Shown one piece after another: positions 26,622 through 33,885 of a DNA stretch of 64,000 nt; the first letter of the stretch is position 1; the number at the start of each line of letters is the position of its first letter. The notes beneath the pieces were generated by a model, which saw only the letters and a program-made list of their open reading frames with translations, had not been told where the DNA came from and did no database searches. The stretch comes from Phymorhynchus buccinoides (lineage: Eukaryota > Mollusca > Gastropoda > Neogastropoda > Raphitomidae). The DNA is taken from positions 18,952,571-19,016,570 of the forward strand of contig CM065687.1 of the NCBI GenBank assembly GCA_017654935.2. Reading direction: 5' to 3'. Made by a program: the position numbers and the translations under genes.

Positions 26622-29600
26622 AAAACATACTATTAATGGCTCAGTTTTGAGGTATAAGCCAAAGCTGCTTCAAAGAAGAAAAAATAGGTAATGTTTCTGC
26701 TGCTGGATTCTGCACGAGATCCTTAGCTCAGGAAGAATTAAAAAAATAATTCACACACACACACACATGCACACACACACACACACCATACTCAGACCTG
26801 TTTACTCTTCTCTTTTCGAGTAGTATTCTACTCAATTTGGACTTCTACTACTCTACAAACCTGAAAATAATGCTCATTAATTCTTGATTACTACTCATTT
26901 TCAGTGAACATTATTTGATGGTTTAATGAATAAAACTACACATTTTGCACAAAAACTACTCATTTTAGCTATCCAGACTACTCAAGACTTGTGTAGGGGG
27001 TAACAGGTCTGCATACTGAACTTATTAATATTAACCCCTTCCCTGCCCGGTCCCGTGCCTACTACAGGATGTGTGATGTCATCGATGATGTCATAACTTT
27101 TGATGTCATAGCCCTGGAATGATGGTTGTGGGTTTAGACAAATCAGGAAAGATATCTCTCTAGACCATTTTCTCGGATTGAGTCTAACAGGTCTCTTTTA
27201 AATTAATTTTATAATAAGAAAATCAACAATTTCTCTGTTTTTCCTCTAGCAGTGAAGGGGTTAACCCTTTCAACGCCAGCCATTTTTCAGCCAAAACTTT
27301 CCATTAAGCTTACCTGGGTAGAGAAAACATTCTGTCTGCAATGTTGGGGATTCCTCTGTGACATGCATGCAATAGGGCCTGTCCTTCCCTTCCAAAATTA
27401 AGAACATAAGGTCATTGGTTAACAGACCCTCATTTGATGCCTTTCAGTCACATGGGTGTTAAATCATTCTGGTGCCAAGAGGCGACAGTGGCGATAAAAG
27501 GGTTAATGCCATGGTTTTCAGGTCGTGCCAAAGCTGCATAGGAGACAGCGGCTGCGGGTTCTGCTACCTGGACACCTCGGGGGACCCGGTGAATGGGTCC
27601 TGCGTCCCTGCCATCACCAGTGACAGTGACTACGCCGCCTTGGGGCGGTGCTCAGCCAACGCCACTGCCCAGGGCTCCAGTGCCCAGTTTGCCACTGACT
27701 ACTGCCCGACCCCTTACTCCTGGATGTGCATCTTTGGCCTGGCCCTTTACCTCATGTGCTTTGCGCCCGGTGAGTTGTTGGGAATCGGATGTTGCATGTA
27801 TTGTATGTTTTGCTTCACACCGATTTTGTTGTTGTTGTTGTGTATCATGTTATGGTTAGCCCGCAAAGTGCGTTGTAAGCTTTTTTGTGTGTGTTGGAAT
27901 GCTTATTGTTTTATATAGTCATTATTAGTGTTTGATAGTCAACAATTTGTATTCCTTCAATCATTCCACAGTTATGTTTCATTTGTTGACCTGTTTACCT
28001 ATTCCCCACCACCACCACCACCCTCCAAGACCCCCCACCTCCCACCCCTAAACCTGTTAAATGACACCTTAGTTATGCACTGCTTCTTAAAATCTTATAA
28101 TGGTTTGGAAAACTTTGAGTAATGGTATGTTTGGGTAGTGTGATTTGAAAAGAAAAAAAGACAAGTTGTGTGTTTTTGTATGTTGATAGATCATTTCTGT
28201 TTCTGTCGGGTGTCCTTATTTTTGAACAAAGGGCCTTTAAGTAGATGAAAAAGCTATGCCAGTTATTATGTTATATGTATAAATGATCATGTAATGCTGA
28301 CAAGGTGGTCTGTCTCAACCCAGAGATGTACCTCTTATGTTGTCCTTATAAATGATCATGTAATGCTGACAAGGTGGTCTGTCTCAACCCAGAGATGTAC
28401 CTCTTATGTTGTCTGTATAAATGATCATGTAATGCTGACAAGGTGGTCTGTCTCAACCCAGAGATGTACCTCTTATGTTATATGTATAAATGATCATGTA
28501 ATGCTGACAAGGTGGTCTGTCTCAACCCAGAGATGTACCTCTTATGTTGTCCTTATAAATGATCATGTAATGCTGACAAGGTGGTCTGTCTCAACCCAGA
28601 GATGTACCTCTTATGTTGTCCTTATAAATGATCATGTAATGCTGACAAGGTGGTCTGTCTCAACCCAGAGATGTACCTCTTATGTTGTCTGTATAAATGA
28701 TCATGTAATGCTGACAAGGTGGTCTGTCTCAACCCAGAGATGTACCTCTTATGTTGTCCTTATAAATGATCATGTAATGCTGACAAGGTGGTCTGTCTCA
28801 ACCCAGAGATGTACCTCTTATGTTGTCTGTATAAATGATCATGTAATGCTGACAAGGTGGTTTGTCTCAACCCAGAGATGTACCTCTTATGTTGTCTGTA
28901 TAAATGATCATGTAATGCTGACAAGGTGGTCTGTCTCAACCCAGAGATGTACCTCTTATGTTGTCTGTATAAATGATCATGTAATGCTGACAAGGTGGTT
29001 TGTCTCAACCCAGAGATGTACCTCTTATGTTGTCCTTATAAATGATCATGTAATGCTGACAAGGTGGTTTGTCTCAACCCAGAGATGTACCTCTTATGTT
29101 GTCTGTATAAATGATCATGTAATGCTGACAAGGTGGTCTGTCTCTTGCCAGGCATGGGCCCCATGCCGTGGACCATCAACGCGGAGATTTACCCGCTGTG
29201 GGCCAGGTCCACGGGGAACTCCATGTCTGCTGCCACCAACTGGATCTCCAACCTGGTCGTGTCCATGACCTTCCTGACCCTCATCGAAAATATCACTGCT
29301 TACGGTACATGAAGCACTGATTTGTTGTCTCTTTATGTTATTATCGCGAGCCATAGTCAATAAAAGATTTGTGAGTTTAGAGTCTGCTGCGTGCAGTAAC
29401 GTTTTTGTCTTCTTTTTCGCTTTTTTGTGTAAATTCCTAATTCTGTAGGCATGGATCTCCAACCTGGTCGTGTCCATGACCTTCCTGACCCTCATCGAAA
29501 ATATCACTGCTTACGGTACATGAAGCTCTGATTTGTTGTCTCTTTATGTTACAGGGTCCGCACAGTCTTTGAAAGTCTTAATTGGCTTTGGTCTGTGAAA

Positions 29601-30404
29601 ATCATTGAATCGTTTGTGAAAAAGTCATTGATGCCTAAAAAAACACGTCATTGGTGTAAAAAAGGATGTTTTGTTTACTTCCAGAACTGGTAAAGAAGCA
29701 ATTTCATTAGGCTTATTTTCTGATATCCGCGGATGGACAATCTAGTTCCGTCTAGCAGACGTCCTCGATTTGTCGTGAGTTATACCTACTCATTTTGCCT
29801 TCGCTATATATATCCGGGTCTTTTGACTACACCGGTGCAACTTGAGTGATCGTGATCGAAGCAATCGTCATCATAGGGAGGTCTTTGAGAATGGATTAAG
29901 GAGTCTTTGAAAAGGTCTATGAAAGTTTGTGAATTTTGGTATGAAAAATCTGTGCGAACCCTGTGTTATTATCGTGATTGAGGCTGGTGGCCATAGTCAA
30001 TAAAAGATTTGCGAGTTTTGAGTTTTTTCTTCTTTTTCACTTTTTTGGTAAATTCCTTGTTCTGTAGGCATGGGAGTGCATAGCAAATGGAACAACAGGG
30101 TTTATCTTTTGTTGTTGTTGAATTTATTCATTTTTGTCATTCAGTTTGTTGCACCAAGCTTACGTACTCCGTTTCCTTGACGCATATACAGGTTCCTGTA
30201 TAGGTATAGTTTACCATTCCTTCTCTTTGCTTGGACTACCGTTTCACCAGTCCATCTTTATTGCTATGACAAGCTCACTGCTCCCCCAATACCCCTATCT
30301 TCACACACACACACACACACACACATGAGAAGTGTGAATTATCATGAGAAGTGGATAGATGTTAAATGAAAGACACACACACACACTCAGACAAACCGAC
30401 AAAG

Positions 30405-30450
<46 letters not shown>

Positions 30451-32520
30451 CAGTACTTTCTTCCCAACCTCCCTCAGTTTTTACCTTTTCCTCTTTTCGA
30501 AATTCCTCACCCATTGACCTCACATAGAATGTTAACACAATTCCATGAACAACAAAACACTGATCCCTTAACTTATAGTGGTGAAACACAAACTTGATGA
30601 ATGCTTTAACCCTTTCACCACCAATGTCGCATTTATGTACCACAATGGTCTAACCTTTACCAGACTTTTTGGGTCGCCCATGACCCATAGACACACAAAT
30701 GACTTAATATCTCAGGAACTATTGGGACTATGATAATAACATTTTAGGTATTTTTTAAAAACATAGTTTGGCATATATCAGCAAATTTTGATGCCAATAC
30801 AGTAAAAACTAAATTAATAATTAGATACGTCATATTAACATATTTCTCCTATGTAACGCCGGTCACGGAGGACCCATACTTTAAAGAGCAGAAATATGTC
30901 ATTGCAGTGCATTGAGTATGGGTCGTGGGAGACCCACGCCATCTGGAGAAGCATAAACACATGGTGACTCTTTGACGAGTATGGGTCCCGGAGAACTCGC
31001 ATCATCTGGAGAGGGATAAATACTGTTAAAATGCATGTAAAAATCTGTGGGTACGAGGAGACCCGCATCATCTGGAGAAGTATAATCACAAGCAACATCT
31101 GGTAAAGGTTAACACCCATGTCACTAAAGGGAATCAAACTAAGGCCTGTTATCTGAAGACCTTAATTTCTTAATGGGTTTTCTTTGTGCTATGAAAATGG
31201 CTGGCTGGCAGTGAAAGGGTTAATGCTTTTTGTGCTGCTGTTGATGATGACCTGTAATGAGTGACGACATCCAATGCAAAGGCGTCTGTCAACAGGGCAA
31301 GACAGCAAATTGCACTGGGAAGTAATGGGACATGAAATTAAATTCCAAACAATCTTCTAGTTCTGGTTTAGAATAGAATGTTGAATGAAAGGTTGTGTTG
31401 ATTGATAGTGCTGTCAAAAGACAAATAAGTAAACGAAAAGTCTGCGCATATTAAACACACACAGACATACAACATACAGCCACACACATACACAGACACA
31501 CACACACACACACTCACTCTCTCTCTCTCTCACTCTCTAACACACACACACAGATCGAAAGAGAGAGTAATTGATTCTGTAACTGTATTCCAAAACATTT
31601 AGTGGAAACTAGTAGTAACAAATCAGACATTCAGTTATGCCAGGCAGAAGCAAGTGCTAAACCGAAAAGCAAACAAACGTGAGTGTCTTCCTCATATGAT
31701 GATTAAGACTTTGTTCTGTGCATGTATGAGTGAGGTGTGTATGTGTGTGTAGTTGTCCAAAAAAAAAAAAAAAAATTCTTGCCACAATCGTTTTGCTTTT
31801 CTGCTTTCAGGCACATACTGTCTTCCTCATTATGATGATTAAGACTTTGTTCTGTGCACATATGAGTGATTGTGTGTGTGTGTGTAATTGTACAAAAATA
31901 CAAACAAAATTCTTGCCACAATCGTTTTGCTTTTCTGCTTTCAGGCACGTACTGTCTTCCTCATATGATGATTAAGACTTTGTTCTGTGCATGTATGAGT
32001 GATTGTGTGTGTGTGTGTAATTGTAAAAAAATACAAAAACAATTCTTGCCACAATCGTTTTGCTTTTTCTGCTTTCAGCCACGTACTGTCTTCCTCATAT
32101 GATGATTAAGACTGTGTTTTGTGTATGTATGAGTGAGGTGTGTGTAATTGTCAAAAAATCCACACAAAAATCTTGCCACAATTGTTTTGCTTTTTCTGCT
32201 TTCAGCCACGTACTGTCTTCCTCATATGATGATTAAGACTTTGTTCTGTGCATGTATGATTGAGGTGTGTGTGTGTGTAATTGTCAAAAAATCCAAAAAA
32301 AAATCTTGCCACAATCGTTTTGCTTTTTCTGCTTTCAGGCACATACTGGCTGTTTGTGGGCGTTGCTACGCTGGGCTTCCTCTTTCTCCTGCTCCTGCTG
32401 CCGGAAACCAAGGGCAAGAAGCTGGAGGATGTGGAGGAACTGTTCGCCAAACCCTGGTGCTCCTGTTGCGGCGGCAAAACCAACAGAGTGGCCGTCAGCA
32501 TGGGGGGTGGGGTGCAATAA
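10673..32520 (+). CDS. SLC2A13: Proton/myo-inositol cotransporter (HMIT), nine coding exons
   Basis: Join: 10673-11276, 12931-13090, 16629-16895, 18644-18755, 19994-20157, 25411-25525, 27522-27769, 29152-29304, 32339-32520. All introns are GT-AG and all phases match. Without a 58-bp insertion in exon 3 the join is 1947 nt, 648 codons plus stop, close to the usual HMIT length. It belongs to the major facilitator sugar-transporter family, taking up myo-inositol with protons at the plasma membrane. Visible signatures: [60 protein letters not shown], and [15 protein letters not shown]. The large extracellular loop carries [16 protein letters not shown], a cysteine-rich block typical of HMIT and absent from glucose transporters. 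The insertion breaks the frame as written, so this allele is either damaged or mis-assembled. Splice junctions are surrounded by tandem arrays (listed separately). Confidence 0.93.
11277..12930 (+). other. Intron 1 of SLC2A13
   Basis: GT donor at 11277, acceptor TTCTCGACAG at 12921-12930. It contains a C run with CA repeats at about 11590-11730 and otherwise AT-rich unique sequence. No gene inside. Confidence 0.8.
12931..13090 (+). CDS. SLC2A13: SLC2A13 exon 2
   Basis: Enters in phase 1 and leaves in phase 2. It codes about residues 202-255 with [17 protein letters not shown], the second sugar-transporter signature, and [18 protein letters not shown]. The donor is AG|GTTAGT. Confidence 0.95.
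14824..14925. mobile_element. End fragment of a TA-flanked TIR element
   Basis: It starts TACAGTGAAAATCAGATAAC and continues through CCTACCCAGAGTGAGTGGC. A diverged copy of the whole segment occurs at 16287-16385 in the same orientation. The terminus is the reverse complement of the sequence ending at 16508, the layout of Tc1/mariner or pogo-like elements. I cannot name the family with certainty. Confidence 0.6.
15048..15293 (-). pseudogene. Antisense reading frame with acidic C-terminus, identity unknown
   Basis: The minus strand reads about 80 residues, from [15 protein letters not shown] through [13 protein letters not shown] to [20 protein letters not shown] and a TGA at about 15048. There is no start codon and an in-frame stop lies just upstream. 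An AG precedes it, but without a good pyrimidine tract. It lies between related TIR ends (14824 and 16508). Pogo-like transposases often end in acidic tails, so a transposase C-terminal relic is possible. A last exon of an unrelated antisense gene is the alternative. Neither is shown. Confidence 0.35.
16287..16508. mobile_element. Short TIR element (MITE-like)
   Basis: The left end TACGGTGAACGTCAGATATC and the right end (reverse complement GTAAAGTGAAAATCGGATAA) are related inverted repeats. The 222-bp body has no coding capacity. The first 95 bp match 14824-14925. It lies about 120 bp before exon 3. Confidence 0.55.
16629..16895 (+). CDS. SLC2A13: SLC2A13 exon 3, carrying a 58-bp frame-breaking insertion
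   Basis: It enters in phase 2 and codes [28 protein letters not shown] and [16 protein letters not shown] up to 16785. Bases 16786-16843 then interrupt the frame and end with a second copy of GTGGACCAGGAG. From 16844 the correct frame resumes as [17 protein letters not shown] and reaches a phase-1 donor at 16896 that fits exon 4 exactly. This part is the big cytoplasmic loop between helices 6 and 7. The insertion is not a GT-AG intron of the right length. Confidence 0.88.
16844..17165 (+). repeat. 90-bp array repeating the 3' end and donor of exon 3
   Basis: The phrase CCACCAAGCATG|GTGAG recurs with exact 90-bp spacing, giving possible donors after 16895, 16985, 17075 and 17165. The unit is 30 codons without a stop, so using a later donor would add one to three copies of a 30-residue repeat ([14 protein letters not shown], then [16 protein letters not shown]) and keep the phase. 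The unit joins exon sequence to the first bases of the dispersed element that begins near 17205 (GTGGGTGGATGCCTC). Confidence 0.92.
17200..17690 (+). mobile_element. Dispersed element E, + orientation
   Basis: Recognised by TGGATGCCTCGTGC at the start, GTCTCCCCGTGGGGATACCG, AGTTCCCCCACCTTCTGGAA and a distal part GGAATGTGTTGGCTGTACGC with GAA-rich end. Related copies are at 46790-47250, 55585-55995, 58080-58190 (end only) and 60500-60910 (minus). It carries a second small copy of the exon 3 array sequence (about 17330-17420). No open frame; SINE-like, family not known to me. Confidence 0.7.
17691..18203 (+). other. Intron 3 sequence, nothing recognised
   Basis: AT-rich intron sequence with no exon or repeat that I can identify. 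Confidence 0.5.
18204..18431. mobile_element. TTAA-flanked MITE, family P2
   Basis: TTAA then CCCCTTCACTGCCA at the left, TGGCAGTCAAGGGG then TTAA at the right. Inside is TGATGACATCACTGATGATG, a motif shared with the other P2 copies (27031-27264 and 58192-58429). TTAA target sites and CCC-starting TIRs are features of the piggyBac superfamily, so I infer a piggyBac-derived MITE. Confidence 0.8.
18480..18600. repeat. Short dispersed repeat fragment shared with 63421-63560
   Basis: Contains AACGTCCTCCGGGACATT and GATGGTGGGAACGATACTGG. The reverse complement lies at about 63421-63560, so the two are inverted copies of one repeat. Confidence 0.65.
18644..18755 (+). CDS. SLC2A13: SLC2A13 exon 4
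   Basis: Acceptor TCAATTTAG, entry in phase 1, exit in phase 2 (GTCAT|GTGAGC). Codes [17 protein letters not shown], then the helix 7 motif [20 protein letters not shown]. The QQLSGIN motif lines the substrate path in this family. Confidence 0.94.
18756..19993 (+). other. Intron 4 of SLC2A13
   Basis: No exon inside. A TIR element lies at 19697-19880 (listed separately). Acceptor AAAACAG at 19993. Confidence 0.7.
19697..19880. mobile_element. MITE of the ACTATAAGGCGCA family, copy 1
   Basis: Ends ACCGTATTTTACAGACTATA on the left and AAGTACCGTCAAATACGGCA on the right are imperfect inverted repeats. The core CTTACTATATTATCAGTCAC is shared with copies at 37690-37838, 59600-59710 and 61154-61456. 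Confidence 0.75.
19994..20157 (+). CDS. SLC2A13: SLC2A13 exon 5
   Basis: Enters in phase 2 (completing Met) and leaves in phase 1 (GCTG|GTAAGA). Codes [15 protein letters not shown], then [20 protein letters not shown] and [19 protein letters not shown]. The ERIGRKPL block is the conserved loop between helices 8 and 9 of sugar transporters. Confidence 0.95.
20655..21027 (-). mobile_element. tRNA-headed SINE, minus orientation, copy 1
   Basis: On the minus strand it starts with a tRNA-like part (GGCTCAGTTGCTTAGA as box A and a weak box B) and continues through TAGGAGTAAAGTATC, CGAGGTCCTGTGTG and ACAGGATGCATGC in forward orientation. The same order occurs at 43340-43712 and 54655-54975. The end AGTCACAGAG with CTCCCACCTGGAGAGCGCG is shared with 62136-62190. 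Confidence 0.75.
21200..22130. repeat. GT/CA microsatellites and a TAA-tailed retroposon end
   Basis: GT repeats at about 21215-21290. A TAATAATAATAAT tail at 21727-21741 is followed by TATATAGTGC and AAAGCGCTTTACAATCAG, and then by degenerate CA repeats (about 21805-22110). The tail and GCGCTTTAC hairpin match 56671-56745, where they lie downstream of an L2-like RT fragment, so this is a second 3' end of that family. Confidence 0.75.
22986..23057 (+). other. tRNA-like sequence with terminator-like T run
   Basis: Starts GCCTCAATAGCTCATTGGTAG (box A-like, D arm GCTC/GAGT), and has a T arm CCGGG/CTCGG with a seven-base loop, before AGGCAC and a T7 run. The acceptor pairs GCCT/AGGC. I cannot draw a good anticodon stem and the T loop lacks the usual TTC, so I favour a tRNA pseudogene or SINE head over a working tRNA. 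Confidence 0.4.
23310..23390. repeat. CA microsatellite
   Basis: An almost pure CA repeat of about 70 bp. Confidence 0.95.
23640..23870. repeat. Retroposon tail (GATTCT)n followed by CA and GA repeats
   Basis: AGGGCAATAAACCTTGATTC is followed by four GATTCT-type units, which looks like a retroposon 3' tail. A CA repeat of about 70 bp and a GA-rich stretch follow. Confidence 0.7.
24058..24721 (-). pseudogene. L2-like LINE reverse transcriptase C-terminal fragment
   Basis: On the minus strand the order is [20 protein letters not shown], then [47 protein letters not shown], and RQLRSSSDN. These are the thumb and C-terminal motifs of L2/CR1-like RTs. The frame shifts near 24500-24540 ([12 protein letters not shown]), and the catalytic core is absent. 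It is a 5'-truncated relic; its relative is at 57393-57986. Confidence 0.88.
24736..25410 (+). repeat. 39/40-bp array repeating the exon 6 acceptor (about 17 copies)
   Basis: Each unit contains GTTACAG|GTGTGATTCTGA, the same as the true acceptor and first bases of exon 6 at 25411, followed by GTTGCCCTGATCTGCAT. Units of 39 bp (13 codons) read through without a stop. Units of 40 bp with CCCTTAATCTG contain TAA. The unit spans the acceptor, so the array probably arose by repeated duplication of the intron-exon border itself. Confidence 0.92.
25411..25525 (+). CDS. SLC2A13: SLC2A13 exon 6
   Basis: Acceptor TGTGTTGCAG; enters in phase 1, leaves in phase 2. Codes [16 protein letters not shown] (helix 9), then the start of the extracellular loop with possible N-glycosylation sites NFS, NET and NST, and the first loop cysteine. 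The frame from exon 5 (SLAG) into G-VILSLAVL fits HMIT proteins. Confidence 0.93.
25526..27030 (+). other. Intron 6, 5' part
   Basis: No exon seen. CA repeats at about 26576-26618 and 26752-26785. The segments around 26505-26560 and 26680-26720 share AATGTTTCTGCT-CTGGATTC, a short local duplication. Confidence 0.65.
27031..27264. mobile_element. TTAA-flanked MITE, family P2
   Basis: TTAA then CCCCTTCCCTGCCCGG on the left, CTAGCAGTGAAGGGG then TTAA on the right, with GATGTCATCGATGATGTC inside. It abuts the next element and shares TTAA 27261-27264 with it. Confidence 0.82.
27261..27506. mobile_element. TTAA-flanked MITE, family P1, ending 15 bp before exon 7
   Basis: TTAA then CCCTTTCAACGCCAGCC, and at the right CGACAGTGGCGATAAAAGGG then TTAA. 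It has the P1 core (AATTAAGAACATAAGGTC; CACATGGGTGTTAAATCATT). Exon 7 begins at 27522, so the branch point and much of the acceptor context of intron 6 must lie in or next to transposon sequence. Confidence 0.85.
27522..27769 (+). CDS. SLC2A13: SLC2A13 exon 7: extracellular cysteine-rich loop
   Basis: Acceptor ATGGTTTTCAG; enters in phase 2, leaves in phase 1 (CCCG|GTGAGT). Codes about residues 455-537: [34 protein letters not shown] and [19 protein letters not shown]. The Cys spacing is the feature that separates HMIT from other GLUTs. Confidence 0.95.
27770..28250 (+). other. Intron 7, 5' part
   Basis: Unique intron sequence with a short CCA-rich patch (about 28004-28045). The frame stays open some way past the donor but homology ends at APG. 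Confidence 0.6.
28256..29139 (+). repeat. 69-bp array, 13 copies, up to the exon 8 acceptor
   Basis: AATGCTGACAAGG recurs from 28293 to 29121 at exactly 69-bp spacing. Each unit has GTGGTCTGTCTCAACCCAG and AGATGTACCTCTTATG; the last unit switches after TCTGTCTC into TTGCCAG|GCATGGG, the real acceptor. The unit is 23 codons without a stop, so a 324-codon open frame runs through it, but this is not an independent gene. Units differ mainly in TCCTTATA versus TCTGTATA, so the array is young. Confidence 0.95.
29152..29304 (+). CDS. SLC2A13: SLC2A13 exon 8
   Basis: Acceptor TCTTGCCAG; phase 1 in, phase 1 out (TACG|GTACAT). Codes [20 protein letters not shown] and [20 protein letters not shown], the conserved helix 10-11 region with the PMPW motif and the E-x-x-P-x-x-x-R signature. 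Confidence 0.95.
29241..30070 (+). repeat. 211-bp tandem duplication of exon 8 end plus intron, split by a MITE
   Basis: Sequence from TGGATCTCCAACC (29241) through the donor and on to CTGTAGGCATGG repeats starting at 29452. The second copy has a donor at 29516 and an AG at 29448 in front, so it looks like a partial exon 29449-29515. Spliced in the gene's phase it reads a different frame, so it is a pseudo-exon. The second copy is interrupted by a MITE at 29551-29964 and resumes to about 30070. Confidence 0.9.
29551..29964. mobile_element. MITE with ACAGGGTNCGCACA terminal inverted repeats
   Basis: Left end ACAGGGTCCGCACAG, right end CTGTGCGAACCCTGT. Comparison with the uninterrupted first copy of the 211-bp unit gives the exact insertion point (TTTATGTT | ATTATCG) and a GTT target duplication. 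No coding capacity. Three-base duplications occur in the PIF/Harbinger group, but family assignment is inference. Confidence 0.85.
30071..30605 (+). other. Intron 8 sequence with CA and CT microsatellites
   Basis: CA repeat at about 30302-30325 and CT repeat at about 30414-30447. No exon. Confidence 0.7.
30606..31223. mobile_element. TTAA-flanked P1 MITE interrupted by a P3 MITE
   Basis: Outer ends are TTAA-CCCTTTCACCACCAA and GGCTGGCAGTGAAAGGG-TTAA. The interruption is at 30650-31112. Its host site matches the intact phrase ATGATTTAACACCCATG at 44030, so the inner element entered at a TTAA. Confidence 0.85.
30650..31112. mobile_element. P3 MITE (TAACCTTTACCAGA ends), nested
   Basis: Ends TAACCTTTACCAGACTT and TCTGGTAAAGGTTAA. 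Inside are four near-palindromic phrases of the type GGGTCGTGGGAGACCC, alternating with CATCTGGAGA. A second copy is at 36722-37166 with the same phrases. Confidence 0.82.
31690..32338 (+). repeat. About 133-bp array repeating the exon 9 acceptor
   Basis: CTGCTTTCAG followed by CACATACTG or CACGTACTG ends at 31810, 31944, 32078, 32205 and finally at the true site 32338. Each unit also has GATGATTAAGAC, a GT stretch, an A-rich patch and CCACAATCGTTTTGC. Only the last copy continues into coding sequence (TGGCTGTTTGTGGGC). Several units are open in a shared frame, but none encodes family-like sequence. Confidence 0.92.
32339..32520 (+). CDS. SLC2A13: SLC2A13 exon 9: last helix, C-terminus and stop
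   Basis: Enters in phase 1 and codes [18 protein letters not shown], then [18 protein letters not shown], and [16 protein letters not shown] to TAA 32518-32520. PETKGK is the classic end motif of sugar porters. The Cys-rich tail is short compared with the vertebrate tail. Confidence 0.95.
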
Positions 32521-33454
32521 ATAGCTAACCCCTTAGGCCGGGTTCACATAAGACACGTAAGTTCCGTACGGAAAACCCTAAATAAGTGGAAGAAAGAAGG
32601 ATAAAAGTTGAGGAAATCCGGACACGTACGCAAATCTTTTCCCTTCTTTGTTTCACTTTATTTATGGATTGCTCACGGGTTTCCGCATGGAATCTCCACT
32701 TATGAGTGTACATACACGGCCTTACTTTTGTCAAGTTCAACTCTCCTTCAGGATTTCCCCTCACCACTATTTTCCCCTAGATCTCTCCCTATCCCGCTTG
32801 TTCCAATTGCTCAACCTCTCCCTTATTCTGGTCCCCTTTCTTTTTTCTTAGCTCCCCCCACCCCCCTCTCCACCTCCATCACTTTCTATTTATTTTATTC
32901 TAGCTGGAGAAATCTCCTCTGATCAAGAATGTTCAAAGAAATCCTATGAACTTTTAGAAAAAGAAGGGGGGATAAAAGGAGAAAATAATGGTATGTGGGT
33001 AGCCAGATTCTTTCAACCATTGTGACTGTCCTTTTTGTTTTTGGTATACGAGGTTTTTTGGGGTTTTTTTCCAATATTTTACCATGGCATACCTTGTATA
33101 TAGAATCTATATAGAGCATTCAATGTCTCATATGTGCCTTTAAGCAGGTCGGAGGACGTAAAAAAAAAATAAAAAAATATAGAGCATTCAAACAACAGAA
33201 AAGACAAATGGGAAAAACTGTGATGAAATATTTCGGACCCCGAAATTTCTATATGATAAAAAATGCAGTTCCCTCTCTAGCAATGGGAGTTACCTCTTGA
33301 CAACCTAATGTTCATTGCTTTCTAAGAATCACTGGTTTTAGAATTGGCAATTTAACAAACCAGGGTATGAGCTTGAGTTAAGTTGGGCCGGGGAAAGAGT
33401 GGCTTGGGAGCAAGGTGACTGTATGGCCCAGAAGATGGGACAACATCTATACCT
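32521..33454 (+). other. Probable 3' UTR and flanking sequence of SLC2A13
   Basis: No clean AATAAA close after the stop; candidates are far (near 34195 and 34267). The phrase GTATGGCCCAGAAGATGGGAC (about 33421) recurs near 15540, so part is a dispersed repeat. Confidence 0.4.
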
Positions 33455-33885
33455 ATATGTGACCCAGCACCACAAAAGGGACATTAAGTTGCTGGGCTAG
33501 TTTTTCACAACAGGCTTGCAAATTCAAAAATCTCATGTTTTGTCAATTTTGAGTTATGGGTATTTTTGTGTTCTCTAACATCTTATTTTTCATATTTATA
33601 AAGGATGATCTTTAATATGGTCTCTAAATGGTCTTATAAGTGTTTTAAAACAAGTAGGTCAATGCATTTTCTTCAGCTAGGCTAGACTTTAGACTGTGTT
33701 TTCTCAAAATGGCCGACGCTCACCCTACTAACTTTAAATGCTCATAACTCTGGAACGGAAAAAGATACAAGAATGGTTCTTGTGTCATTAGAAAGAGAAT
33801 TGTCTGAAGTTTTCAAATGTATAATTTTCTCAGTATGGTCAGTTTGTCACTTAATGTCCCTTTCATGGTGCTGGGTCACATATAA
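33455..33885. mobile_element. MITE with TGTGACCCAGCACCA ends, copy 1
   Basis: Left end ATGTGACCCAGCACCACAAA, with GGGACATTAAG; right end CTTAATGTCCCTTT and ATGGTGCTGGGTCACAT. The inverted repeats are about 33 bp. The copy at 36256-36666 has the same body. Confidence 0.88.

Noticed and set aside
28294..29268. 324-codon frame as an independent repeat protein
   Set aside because: The unit is a 69-bp intronic array, a multiple of three, and the frame simply runs into exon 8 out of frame.
29449..29515. Second functional copy of exon 8 (alternative exon)
   Set aside because: Spliced in phase it reads a frame unrelated to the transporter.
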